NCBI GenBank assembly: GCA_910587035.1
Contig: CAJUMQ010000050.1
Location: 1-7,107, forward strand
Length of the DNA stretch: 7,107 bases
Source: an uncultured Desulfovibrio sp.
GTDB taxonomy: Bacteria; Desulfobacterota; Desulfovibrionia; Desulfovibrionales; Desulfovibrionaceae
Reading direction: 5' to 3'
Shown here: positions 1-5,104 of the stretch, piece after piece
Position numbering within the stretch: position 1 is the first letter of the stretch
Layout of the letters: each line of letters starts with the position of its first letter
Notes under the pieces: model-generated
Seen by the model: only the letters and a program-made list of their open reading frames with translations
Database searches by the model: none
Told to the model about the DNA's origin: nothing
Position numbers and translations under genes: made by a program

Positions 1-1
1 G

Positions 2-172
2 GGGACTGGTAAAAGATGCTTAATACGATTAAACTGCCTCTTGGATATAAAGGATACTTCCATTTTCTATAACCTTGTAGGAAGGTTGTGGGATTGGTCT
101 TTGGAAGCATCCTTTTCAATTTTAATGCCAAAATTTGTGTCCTTTGACCCTAATCTATATTTTTATGGATAG
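2..172 (+). CDS. Possible 3' end of an unrecognised gene, cut by the window edge
   Basis: The frame beginning at base 2 stays open for 56 codons and stops at TAG 170-172. The encoded tail is rich in aromatic and hydrophobic residues (for example NLVGRLWDWSLEASF and DPNLYFYG) and could be the C-terminus of a real protein, but I recognise no family. In AT-rich DNA an open frame of this length is only mildly unlikely by chance, so the call is weak. No clear terminator follows on the plus strand. The next gene, at 329-847, lies on the opposite strand and converges on it. Confidence 0.3.
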   Translation, partial: GTGKRCLIRLNCLLDIKDTSIFYNLVGRLWDWSLEASFSILMPKFVSFDPNLYFYG

Positions 173-274
173 CTTATTAAAATATAAAATTTTAGTTTAA
201 TCGCCATATATGCACTCATTCCAATAAAATAAAAAGTTTTTAAAATTTTTTTGACGTATTTGCGATAAAATTAA

Positions 275-308
275 TAAAAAAAGACTGCCCATATTTATGG
301 ACAGTCTT
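275..308 (-). terminator. Intrinsic terminator of the FlxA-like gene
   Basis: A stem is formed by 281-292 and 297-308 (AAGACTG plus CCAT against ATGG plus CAGTCTT) with one C/A mismatch and a 4-base loop. Read on the minus strand it is followed by a run of six T (complement of 275-280) and more T-rich sequence. It starts about 20 bases past the stop codon at 329. There is no T tract on the plus-strand side, so it works for the minus strand only. Confidence 0.78.
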
Positions 309-328
309 CACACACTATTTAAGTAATC

Positions 329-847
329 TTATAAACTTGACAAATACTTTTCCGTTTGCTTATATGCGGCAAGTTGAGATTGCAATTCGCTTATTTGTTT
401 CTGAATTTGGCCTGCCATTGCTTCTTTTTCGGTATCTGGCAAGTTAGATTGCATTACAGATTCAAGCTGTTCAGTAAGGTCTTTTATTTTCCTTTCCAGC
501 TCTGATGCTTTTTGGGATATCTTATCAATATCTTCAGACCCGCCACTTCCTTCTACTATAGTGTCGCTATCCGAGATATTTTTACTGCTGACTTCATTAT
601 CTTCATTAAAGATGCCTTTTCCTCTATATGAATTAAACTGTTTTTTAAACTGATCAAATAAATCATTTTCTGATGATTCTTCATCAATACTTCCAGGTTT
701 GGATTTAGTATAGGCTTCCATTGCTGCATCAGAAATTGAAACAGTATCAAAGCTGGATTCTACAGAAAAATCCTTGGCCTTCTTTGGCTGGTATTCATTT
801 GACACATCAAATATATTATTTACTGGATAATCATTTGATATAAGCAT
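329..847 (-). CDS. FlxA-like coiled-coil protein, 172 aa
   Basis: I place the start at the ATG at 847 because AGGAG (complement of 854-858) lies 6 bases upstream. The longer open frame back to 961 has no comparable site. The protein is acidic and polar through residues 1-105. A strong heptad-like coiled coil spans about 106-168 (ASELERKIKDLTEQLE, then QIQKQISELQSQLAAYK). The segment DTVSISDAAMEAY near residue 34 and the Q/E/L-rich C-terminal helix resemble FlxA-like proteins (Pfam FlxA), which are linked to flagellar regulons in E. coli but have no established biochemical role. No signal peptide or membrane segment is seen. It has its own terminator and a possible extended -10 promoter, so it is probably transcribed alone. 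It is AT-rich and appears intact. It could also be an unrelated small coiled-coil protein, since the match rests mainly on the C-terminal helix. Confidence 0.72.
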   Translation of the reverse strand: MLISNDYPVNNIFDVSNEYQPKKAKDFSVESSFDTVSISDAAMEAYTKSKPGSIDEESSENDLFDQFKKQFNSYRGKGIFNEDNEVSSKNISDSDTIVEGSGGSEDIDKISQKASELERKIKDLTEQLESVMQSNLPDTEKEAMAGQIQKQISELQSQLAAYKQTEKYLSSL

Positions 848-907
848 AGGATTCTCCTGAAGTCTTAATTGATCGTGAAAATTTTGTTCATAGGCTGTTA
901 AGCATAA

Positions 908-915
908 ATTGTACC
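908..915 (-). promoter_or_regulatory. Possible extended -10 promoter for the FlxA-like gene
   Basis: The minus strand reads TGGTACAAT here, which is a TGn extended -10 element joined to TACAAT (complement of 908-913). There is no good -35 hexamer, as expected for extended -10 promoters. It would give a leader of roughly 55 bases before the ATG at 847. No sigma-28 or sigma-54 motif is seen, which would have supported a flagellar regulon link. Confidence 0.35.
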
Positions 916-985
916 ATAATAGTTTGAAATTTTGTGTTATTAACGTGGCTGAAGGTAACATGCTGATTTATATATTATTTGCCAA

Positions 986-1448
986 TTAACGCATAAGCTT
1001 TATTTGGAAAATTTGAAGCTGTTCACTGGTACTTTTAGGTAAACTTTGTAAATATAATGCAATTTTTTCCGCTTCCTGATTAAACTGCTCAATCTTGCTC
1101 ATTTTGAGTTTATGCTCAATAACGATAATATCTCCCCTGCGCTCCAAAAGCATAATCTTGGATACGCCACCGGTAGCCCATGCCAGCCGGGGGATTGGCG
1201 AAAGTAGCGGGGGTCGGGGGGTGTCTCTCCAGTTCTTTCTCAACCTCTTTGCGCAGATAGCCAGCACAACGCAGATGCAGGGCTGTTGCCGCATCAGTAT
1301 TGATTTTGCCGCTTTTAGGTCTGCATATCTCCGCTTCACCATTTCCGCATATGCGGCGAATGGCTGCTTCATTTTTCCTGTTCTTGGGAAGTGGCCTTCC
1401 GGGAAATGGCCGATTTTCATATCCGGAGTTATCCAGCGGTGGATGCGC
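986..1448 (-). pseudogene. 3' fragment of a second MOBP/TraI-type relaxase gene
   Basis: This open frame (144 codons from the ATG at 1420, open back past 1448) encodes only the far C-terminal part of a TraI-type relaxase. From RIHRWITPD to NQEAEKI it is almost the same as the end of the relaxase at 2207-3563, with six residue differences by eye over about 128 residues. Homology stops sharply at 1448; beyond it the frame meets a TAA at 1466-1468. After EAEKI the two tails differ completely: here ALYLQSLPKSTSEQLQ to the stop, there a Q/S-rich tail ending in KRRLR. The ATG at 1420 has no ribosome binding site and all catalytic domains are missing. I read it as a relic of a second relaxase gene rather than a functional short gene. 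It lies on the same strand as the FlxA-like gene downstream. Confidence 0.75.
1062..1448. repeat. Direct repeat copy A (relaxase 3' end)
   Basis: This 387-bp copy aligns without gaps to 2283-2669 at a constant offset of 1221. I count about 20 mismatches by eye, so roughly 95% identity. The left edge falls at the codons for EAEKI and the right edge at the shared GGATGCGC. It lies on the left side of the methyltransferase gene. Confidence 0.92.
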
Positions 1449-1468
1449 AGAGAGTTGTTATCAGCTTA

Positions 1469-1498
1469 TTGACATGGCGTTGTATGATGATTTAAAAT
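1469..1498 (+). promoter_or_regulatory. Sigma-70 promoter for the methyltransferase gene
   Basis: A perfect TTGACA (1469-1474) is followed after 18 bases by TAAAAT (1493-1498), one base off TATAAT. It starts 21 bases beyond the end of repeat copy A and would give a leader of about 50 bases to the ATG at 1557. The cargo gene thus appears to carry its own promoter instead of relying on the element. Confidence 0.6.
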
Positions 1499-1556
1499 AG
1501 ATGTTTAATATCAAGGCTAACATTTAGGCTGAAATATTTATGGATTGGAGCATGAT

Positions 1557-2180
1557 ATGGGCAATCCTTGGAATGAAATTGATTTAAATGAATACGAGAA
1601 GCATATGCAATATGCTTCTGTCATGCAATTGCAAACCTTAAATAAAATAATCAAAAAACAACTTGGCAGTTTTGCTGCAAGTACTGCAATTTTATTGGGT
1701 GTTGCAGGTGGAAATGGGCTTGAACATTTAATAGACAGTAAAATTAGCAAATTATACGCAGTAGATATCAATAAAGAATATTTGAATAATTGTAAGAATC
1801 GGTTCCCCAATCTTGATAATTATATTGAATACTTATGTAAAGATTGCATGTCTGAAGACTTGATACTCCCTCATGCGGATTTAGTCATTGCTGACTTATT
1901 TATTGAATATATTGGTTATGATAAATTTTCTCATCTTTTAAAAATTATTAAACCTAAATATGTTTCTTGTGCAATTCAAGTTAACAGGTCAGATGAATTT
2001 GTTTCTGATTCACCATATATTCATACATTTGACCACTTGGAAGAAATACTACAAGACATAGATGAGTTAACTCTTACAGAAAGCATGTTAATAAATAGAT
2101 TTAAAAAACTTAACCAGGTAGAATATGCTCTTCCAAATGGTAAAAGCCTTCTTCAAATTGATTTTGCACTACAGCCATAA
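1557..2180 (+). CDS. Class I SAM-dependent methyltransferase, substrate unknown, 207 aa
   Basis: I choose the ATG at 1557 because GGAG (1547-1550) lies 6 bases upstream; a TTG at 1545 in the same frame overlaps that site. The fold signature is clear. An N-terminal helical lid (NPWNEIDLNEYEKHM) is followed by the glycine-rich SAM loop LLGVAGGNGLEH (residues about 46-57). An acidic strand end YAVD (D70) should contact the ribose. ADLVIADLFIEYIG (about 107-120) fits motif II, and KPKYVSCAIQVN the following strand. The length is typical of a stand-alone small class I enzyme. The substrate cannot be read from sequence; small-molecule, protein or antibiotic-related roles are all possible. The gene is clearly more AT-rich than the relaxase pieces on either side and points the opposite way, which suggests recent acquisition as cargo. 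No hairpin terminator follows; transcription would run antisense into the relaxase relic. Confidence 0.85.
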   Translation: MGNPWNEIDLNEYEKHMQYASVMQLQTLNKIIKKQLGSFAASTAILLGVAGGNGLEHLIDSKISKLYAVDINKEYLNNCKNRFPNLDNYIEYLCKDCMSEDLILPHADLVIADLFIEYIGYDKFSHLLKIIKPKYVSCAIQVNRSDEFVSDSPYIHTFDHLEEILQDIDELTLTESMLINRFKKLNQVEYALPNGKSLLQIDFALQP

Positions 2181-2206
2181 TTTATACAATACAATTTTTT
2201 ACAATT

Positions 2207-3563
2207 TCATCGCAAGCGTCTTTTTTGTTGTTGGCTTTGGCTCAAATTTTGGGCTGAAGCCGACTGCTTCACCTCTATGGAGATTTTTTCAGCTTCCTGA
2301 TTAAACCGCTCAATTTCGCTCATTTTGAGCTTATGTTCAATTACGATAATATCTCCCCTGCGCTCCAAAAGCATAATCTTGGATACGCCACCGGTAGCCC
2401 ATGCCAGCCGGGGGATTGGCGAAAGTAGCGAGGGCCGGGGGGTGTCTCTCCAGTTCTTTCTCAACCTCTTTGCGCAGATAACCAGCACAGCGCAGATGCA
2501 GGGCTGTTGCCGCATCAGTATTGATTTTGCCGCTTTTAGGTCGGCATATCTCCGTTTAACCATTTCCGCATAGGCGGCGAACGGCTGCTTCATTTTTCCT
2601 GTTCTTGGTAAGTGGCCTTCAGGGAAATGGCCGATTTTCATATCCGGGGTTATCCAGCGATGGATGCGCCAGGCATCCGCCAGCCTGGGATTTCTTTCCC
2701 CCAGCCAGTCCTTGAATCGTTTGAAGCCATTTTTCGGCATTTTGGGCAAATTCTTCCTTGCCTCGGCCCTTTCCTGTATCTGCTGTCTTTTCAGGAAACT
2801 TCTGCCGATATTCAGCACTGACCAGCCAAATTGTGCTATTCCCTTGTATGCCATCTCCCGATGGGCAAGCTGTTTCTTCAGCACTTCCCGCATGGCGGCT
2901 TCTCTCTGCTGTTTGATTTTCTCCCGTTTTTGCCTGCGCTCGGCAATGGCGCTTTTCCGCAATCCCATATACTCGCGCCAGGATTTTTGCGCCACATGGG
3001 TTAGCGGCTCCGGATCAATCTTTTCCACATGGGCCGCATAATCTCCGGGCTGGAACTCTCTCAACCTTTTGCAGAGTTTGCCCAGGCTGAAATTGCGGTC
3101 AATGGCTGAAGCCTTGATTTCCGTTTCACCGACAAAGACTATTGCGCCAGAGCCTTTTTTCTCAAGACGCAAGCCAACTTTTTTCAAGCCATTATGCAGT
3201 TCCTCCCATGATGTTGCCTTTTCAATAATTTTGTGGGCGCGTTCCTGGGCAATTCGTTGAGCGGATTTCGCGCCTGTTTCAGATTCAAATTTCTGTGCTT
3301 TTTCTGAAGGCTCAGGTTTTTCGCGTGGCTTGTTCCTGATGAACTGGTTATTTTCATCCAAACGGTATCTGGCGTTTTTCTGCGGAGTCCATCCCTGTAT
3401 TTTTTCGATGGCGGCTACAATTTTATGGGCGGCTTCAATGTCAAAGCCGTTATGCGGCTGGATCACTTCATTTGTATCGGATGCACTCGGTTAACCACGA
3501 TATGGGCGTGAATGTTCTGTGTATTTGTATGGACAGCGATCGTAGCACTTGTGCCATCTTGCC
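2207..3563 (-). pseudogene. TraI/MobA(P)-type relaxase, N-terminally truncated and frameshifted
   Basis: The main open frame runs from 3466 (an in-frame GTG) to the stop at 2207. It has a domain like the middle domain of IncP TraI (about residues 83-140, ATSWEELHNGLKKVGLRLE to NFSLGKLCKRL). A long basic helical region (about 155-260) and a conserved C-terminal module follow. Just upstream, in another minus-strand frame (about 3478-3563), lies TIAVHTNTQNIHAHIVVNRV followed by HP. This fits relaxase motif III, whose HxH helps hold the metal ion. Restoring one base near 3480 joins it as HP-DTNEVIQPHNGF, so a one-base deletion has broken the gene. Further upstream the frame stops at 3598-3600 and no motif I with its catalytic tyrosine is found before the divergent gene at 3655. 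The protein can no longer nick DNA. A sequencing error could explain the frameshift but not the missing N-terminus. Confidence 0.85.
2283..2669. repeat. Direct repeat copy B (relaxase 3' end)
   Basis: This is the partner of 1062-1448, in the same orientation and without gaps. Here the repeat is continuous with upstream relaxase sequence (beyond 2669 the frame continues to 3466), so this is the copy in its native context. Confidence 0.92.
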
Positions 3564-3654
3564 CCGAAGAACCCCCCACACTTTTTGGGAAGTTTGGTCA
3601 GTGCTGAAAAATCCTGTATTCTTGGCTCCAGATTTATAAAAAGGGAGATTATCA
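3564..3654 (+). other. Possible remnant of an IncP-like origin of transfer
   Basis: This gap separates the relaxase relic (minus) from the TraK-like gene (plus), which is the position of traJ and oriT in IncP-type Tra1 regions. It contains ATCCTG (3611-3616), matching the core of IncP-family nic sites where cleavage follows the G. A TATAAA (3636-3641) could be a -10 box for the traK-like gene. I could not find a convincing inverted repeat beside the ATCCTG, as would be expected for an accessory-protein site, nor a traJ gene. The hexamer alone is weak evidence. Confidence 0.28.
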
Positions 3655-4332
3655 ATGCCAAGGACAGGAAAAATCACCCCGCAACAAATACAAAAGGCAA
3701 AAAAAATAATTGCTCTATTGCCGAAAAAAGATAACGGCCTTACGCGGGAAGAAGTTGGCGAACTGCTGGAAAAAGATTTCAGGCTGGCCTTTAAAAAGGG
3801 CTACACGCCACAGGAAATTTGCTTCATCTTCAGGGAATTTGGGATAACCATACCTGTGAAAATTGTTTCCAAATACCAGATGGCAGGGGATGCCGCTGAA
3901 ATTGACGGAGACCGACTGAAAGAAATTTGTGGCAAATTCGCCATGAATAAGGGAGCCGGTTCCAGTGAAGATAACAATGTGGCTGTCAAAAATGAGTTGA
4001 ATGGCAGGGAAGAGATAGCTGACGCCAAAGCTGATGATGGCGCTTCGGGATCGGAAGAAAACGCTTCCAATGCATCCATTGATGCGCCTGCTTCTGACAA
4101 AAATTGCAATGTTTCGGTGAAAAATACTGGCTATCAGCCAGATAAATTCAGCTCTGCATCTGGGCAAAATACCATTGGCCGGTGGCAAAATACTGAGCCA
4201 ATTACAGAAAAGGATGCTACGGGCGGGATGGCAAAATCAGGAGCGGGCAGGCAAAATCATTGGGATGATTTGGATATGGACGATTGGTGCGGGCCAGCAA
4301 AATCTGGCAGGGCGTATGCCCAGGGCGGGTAG
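3655..4332 (+). CDS. TraK-like oriT-binding accessory protein, 225 aa
   Basis: The ATG at 3655 has GGGAG (3643-3647) 7 bases upstream. Residues about 8-75 form a compact helical, basic domain (PQQIQKAKKIIALLPKK to GYTPQEICFIFREFGITIPV). The pattern of a helix ending in KxGY, then a second helix and GI.IP before a tyrosine, resembles the DNA-binding part of TraK/MobC-type accessory proteins that shape oriT for the relaxase. The assignment also rests on position: divergent from a TraI-type relaxase and on the same strand as TraL-like and TraM-like genes. Residues about 98-225 are low-complexity, rich in D, E, N, S, A and G, and probably disordered. The last 60 codons contain a DNA word, GCAAAAT, five times in two reading frames, so this end may be constrained as DNA. 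It appears intact, although its relaxase partner is dead. Confidence 0.65.
   Translation: MPRTGKITPQQIQKAKKIIALLPKKDNGLTREEVGELLEKDFRLAFKKGYTPQEICFIFREFGITIPVKIVSKYQMAGDAAEIDGDRLKEICGKFAMNKGAGSSEDNNVAVKNELNGREEIADAKADDGASGSEENASNASIDAPASDKNCNVSVKNTGYQPDKFSSASGQNTIGRWQNTEPITEKDATGGMAKSGAGRQNHWDDLDMDDWCGPAKSGRAYAQGG
4163..4303 (+). repeat. Five GCAAAAT iterations inside the traK-like gene
   Basis: GGCAAAAT occurs at 4163, 4184, 4230 and 4250, and AGCAAAAT at 4296. The steps are 21, 46, 20 and 46 bases, giving a period of about 66-67 for pairs of words. The surrounding bases are G-rich but not otherwise repeated. The word is read as Gln-Asn three times and Ala-Lys twice, because two copies are in a different frame. 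That argues for a DNA-level signal and not a protein repeat. Confidence 0.6.
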
Positions 4333-4408
4333 ATGATGGTGGTCTGAAATTTCCTATTGCAGAAATTTGGCGGGATTTGACAGCCTGAATTTTATCGCGC
4401 CGTGAATT

Positions 4409-4425
4409 GGGCAGGGAAACTGCCC
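4409..4425 (+). terminator. Weak hairpin terminator after the traK-like gene
   Basis: GGGCAG (4409-4414) pairs perfectly with CTGCCC (4420-4425) around a 5-base loop. The sequence after it contains ATATTTTC but no uninterrupted T run. It lies 77 bases past the stop codon. It may only be a pause or processing site. Confidence 0.3.
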
Positions 4426-4497
4426 GCATATTTTCGGTGACTCGACTAAATCGGGCCATTGCGGAGACTGTTGCGGCTAAAGGCCAAAGTTGGCTGG

Positions 4498-4526
4498 TTG
4501 CGAAAGACAGAATTTACAGGTAAAAA
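4498..4526 (+). promoter_or_regulatory. Possible promoter for the hydrophobic mini-ORF
   Basis: TTGCGA (4498-4503) and TAAAAA (4521-4526) are separated by 17 bases, each matching four of six consensus positions. A start near 4533 would give a short leader of about 60 bases before the mini-ORF. This is a modest match. Confidence 0.25.
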
Positions 4527-4593
4527 CATTTCGCTCGGCTACCCTTCTGGACTATGCGTCGGCACGGCGCAAACGGAAAAGGAGGGCACAGCC

Positions 4594-4665
4594 ATGCGGA
4601 AACTCATTCTCGCCTCGCTTGTCGCTCTGACCCTGATCCTTTTACTGGCAAATAACGCCTGGTAA
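4594..4665 (+). CDS. 23-aa hydrophobic membrane peptide, function unknown
   Basis: A small ORF starts at ATG 4594 with a strong ribosome binding site, AAAGGAGGG, ending 7 bases upstream. The peptide begins MRKLIL, runs through a stretch of about 16 leucine, alanine, valine, isoleucine and threonine residues, and ends NNAW before TAA. A basic N-terminus plus one hydrophobic helix is the design of small single-span membrane peptides, including many type I toxins, but I recognise no family. The same frame is open upstream to a TTG at 4459, but that start has no support and the extra sequence matches nothing I know. A perfect 12-bp hairpin begins 5 bases after the stop, followed by further hairpins and a possible terminator, so the mini-ORF could be carried on a short structured transcript. 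It may instead be a leader peptide or a chance ORF behind a G-rich site. Confidence 0.5.
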   Translation: MRKLILASLVALTLILLLANNAW

Positions 4666-4670
4666 AAGTT

Positions 4671-4707
4671 GACCTCGGCTCAGATTATCGAGAGATGAGC
4701 CGAGGTC
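4671..4707. terminator. Perfect 12-bp hairpin, possibly a two-way terminator
   Basis: GACCTCGGCTCA (4671-4682) pairs exactly with TGAGCCGAGGTC (4696-4707) around a 13-base loop. On the minus strand it is followed by AACTTTTACC, a modest U tract that could end the int-alpA transcript. On the plus strand it directly follows the mini-ORF but lacks an immediate T run. The stem is too long and exact to be accidental. Confidence 0.55.
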
Positions 4708-4737
4708 GTAAAAATGGTGTTTTCCATATGGTAGTCG

Positions 4738-4765
4738 GGCACGGGGGCGCTAACCGCGCCGTGCC
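4738..4765. other. GC-rich hairpin in the structured region
   Basis: GGCACGG (4738-4744) pairs with CCGTGCC (4759-4765), and after a small internal bulge GCG (4747-4749) pairs with CGC (4755-4757). It lies two bases before the next hairpin, so the two would stack in a transcript from either strand. Confidence 0.4.
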
Positions 4766-4767
4766 AG

Positions 4768-4811
4768 CCCCGGTTTTGTCTGCCAGGACAATTCCGGGGT
4801 TCCCTTTTTTT
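4768..4811 (+). terminator. Two-part hairpin with T tract, likely plus-strand terminator
   Basis: CCCCGG (4768-4773) pairs with CCGGGG (4794-4799), then a TT/TT internal loop, then TTGTC (4776-4780) pairs with GACAA (4787-4791). On the plus strand the stem is followed by TTCCC and a run of T (about 4805-4811), so it could end a transcript from the mini-ORF. The minus strand has no T tract here. Confidence 0.42.
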
Positions 4812-4837
4812 ATAAGTCCTATTGGCATGATTGGCAA

Positions 4838-4860
4838 GGCCATTGTTTGCGGCAATGGCC
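4838..4860. other. Hairpin just past the alpA stop
   Basis: GGCCATTG (4838-4845) pairs perfectly with CAATGGCC (4853-4860) around a 7-base loop. On the minus strand it is the first structure after the alpA stop at 4867. No T tract follows on that strand, so it is not a standard terminator; it may protect the 3' end or belong to the larger structured region. Confidence 0.4.
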
Positions 4861-4866
4861 GCCAGT

Positions 4867-5085
4867 CTAATTCCTCCCTGTGTGCTTTTTTGGGCCGCTG
4901 GCGATTTCTGCAGCCAGCTTTTCAATCTCGTCCTTGCGCCAGACAGTAGTTTTTGGCCCAAGTTTTACAGGCTTCGGGAATCGTCCATCCTTACAGCCTT
5001 GCCACCAGGCGCTTCTGCTGATTGGAAAAATTTCCAGTACTTGTGGCAACCGCAAAAATACTATGCTTGATGTTTCTTCAGCCAT
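4867..5085 (-). CDS. AlpA-family regulator / excisionase, 72 aa
   Basis: The ATG at 5085 is preceded by a strong AAAGGAGG site within a few bases. The upstream extension to 5139 overlaps the integrase end and is not needed. The protein is a single winged helix-turn-helix: FLRLPQVLEIFPISRSAWW (residues 10-28) is the recognition part, and GRFPKPVKLGPKTTVWRKDEIEKL (about 34-57) the wing and final helix. GxFPxPxKL and the W/R before the last helix are hallmarks of AlpA-type proteins. In P4-like phages and islands these activate integrase expression or act as recombination directionality factors. The gene starts 19 bases after the integrase stop on the same strand, so the two are probably one operon with AlpA made second. 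Length is normal for the family. The exact role, activation or excision, cannot be told from sequence. Confidence 0.9.
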   Translation of the reverse strand: MAEETSSIVFLRLPQVLEIFPISRSAWWQGCKDGRFPKPVKLGPKTTVWRKDEIEKLAAEIASGPKKHTGRN

Positions 5086-5104
5086 TGTTTTTCCTCCTTT
5101 TTGT

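Larger units (their letters stand above)
4333..4593. other. Stretch with no recognisable gene; expected site of the traL start
   Basis: In IncP-type order the ATPase gene traL should begin here. I looked for a P-loop (GKGGVGKS/T) in the plus-strand frames and found none. All frames are interrupted, or open without a credible start and recognisable content. The stretch holds a short hairpin (4409-4425), a weak promoter candidate (4498-4526) and the ribosome binding site of the mini-ORF. The traL 5' half seems to have been deleted, not displaced intact. Confidence 0.5.

Noticed and set aside
848..961. Longer start for the FlxA-like gene at 961.
   Set aside because: No ribosome binding site there, the added sequence lacks family resemblance, and the start at 847 has a well-spaced AGGAG. 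The extra stretch also contains the promoter candidate.
1095..1472. Plus-strand open frame across repeat copy A, with a similar one at 2325-2573.
   Set aside because: Both are antisense to the relaxase C-terminus, whose protein-level conservation explains the open frames; no ribosome binding site or known domain.
2664..3041. Plus-strand open frame antisense to the relaxase middle.
   Set aside because: Shadow of a conserved minus-strand coding sequence; composition does not resemble a protein of its own.
3715..4188. Minus-strand open frames antisense to the traK-like gene.
   Set aside because: The plus-strand gene has a good ribosome binding site and a coherent domain; the antisense frames have neither.
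4217..4459. Minus-strand 80-codon open frame overlapping the traK-like end.
   Set aside because: No ribosome binding site, no domain, and it crosses the GCAAAAT array and a hairpin; most likely chance.
4666..4866. Retron or CRISPR interpretation of the hairpin-rich region.
   Set aside because: No reverse transcriptase or cas gene is present, and there are no regularly spaced identical repeats; the stems differ in sequence.
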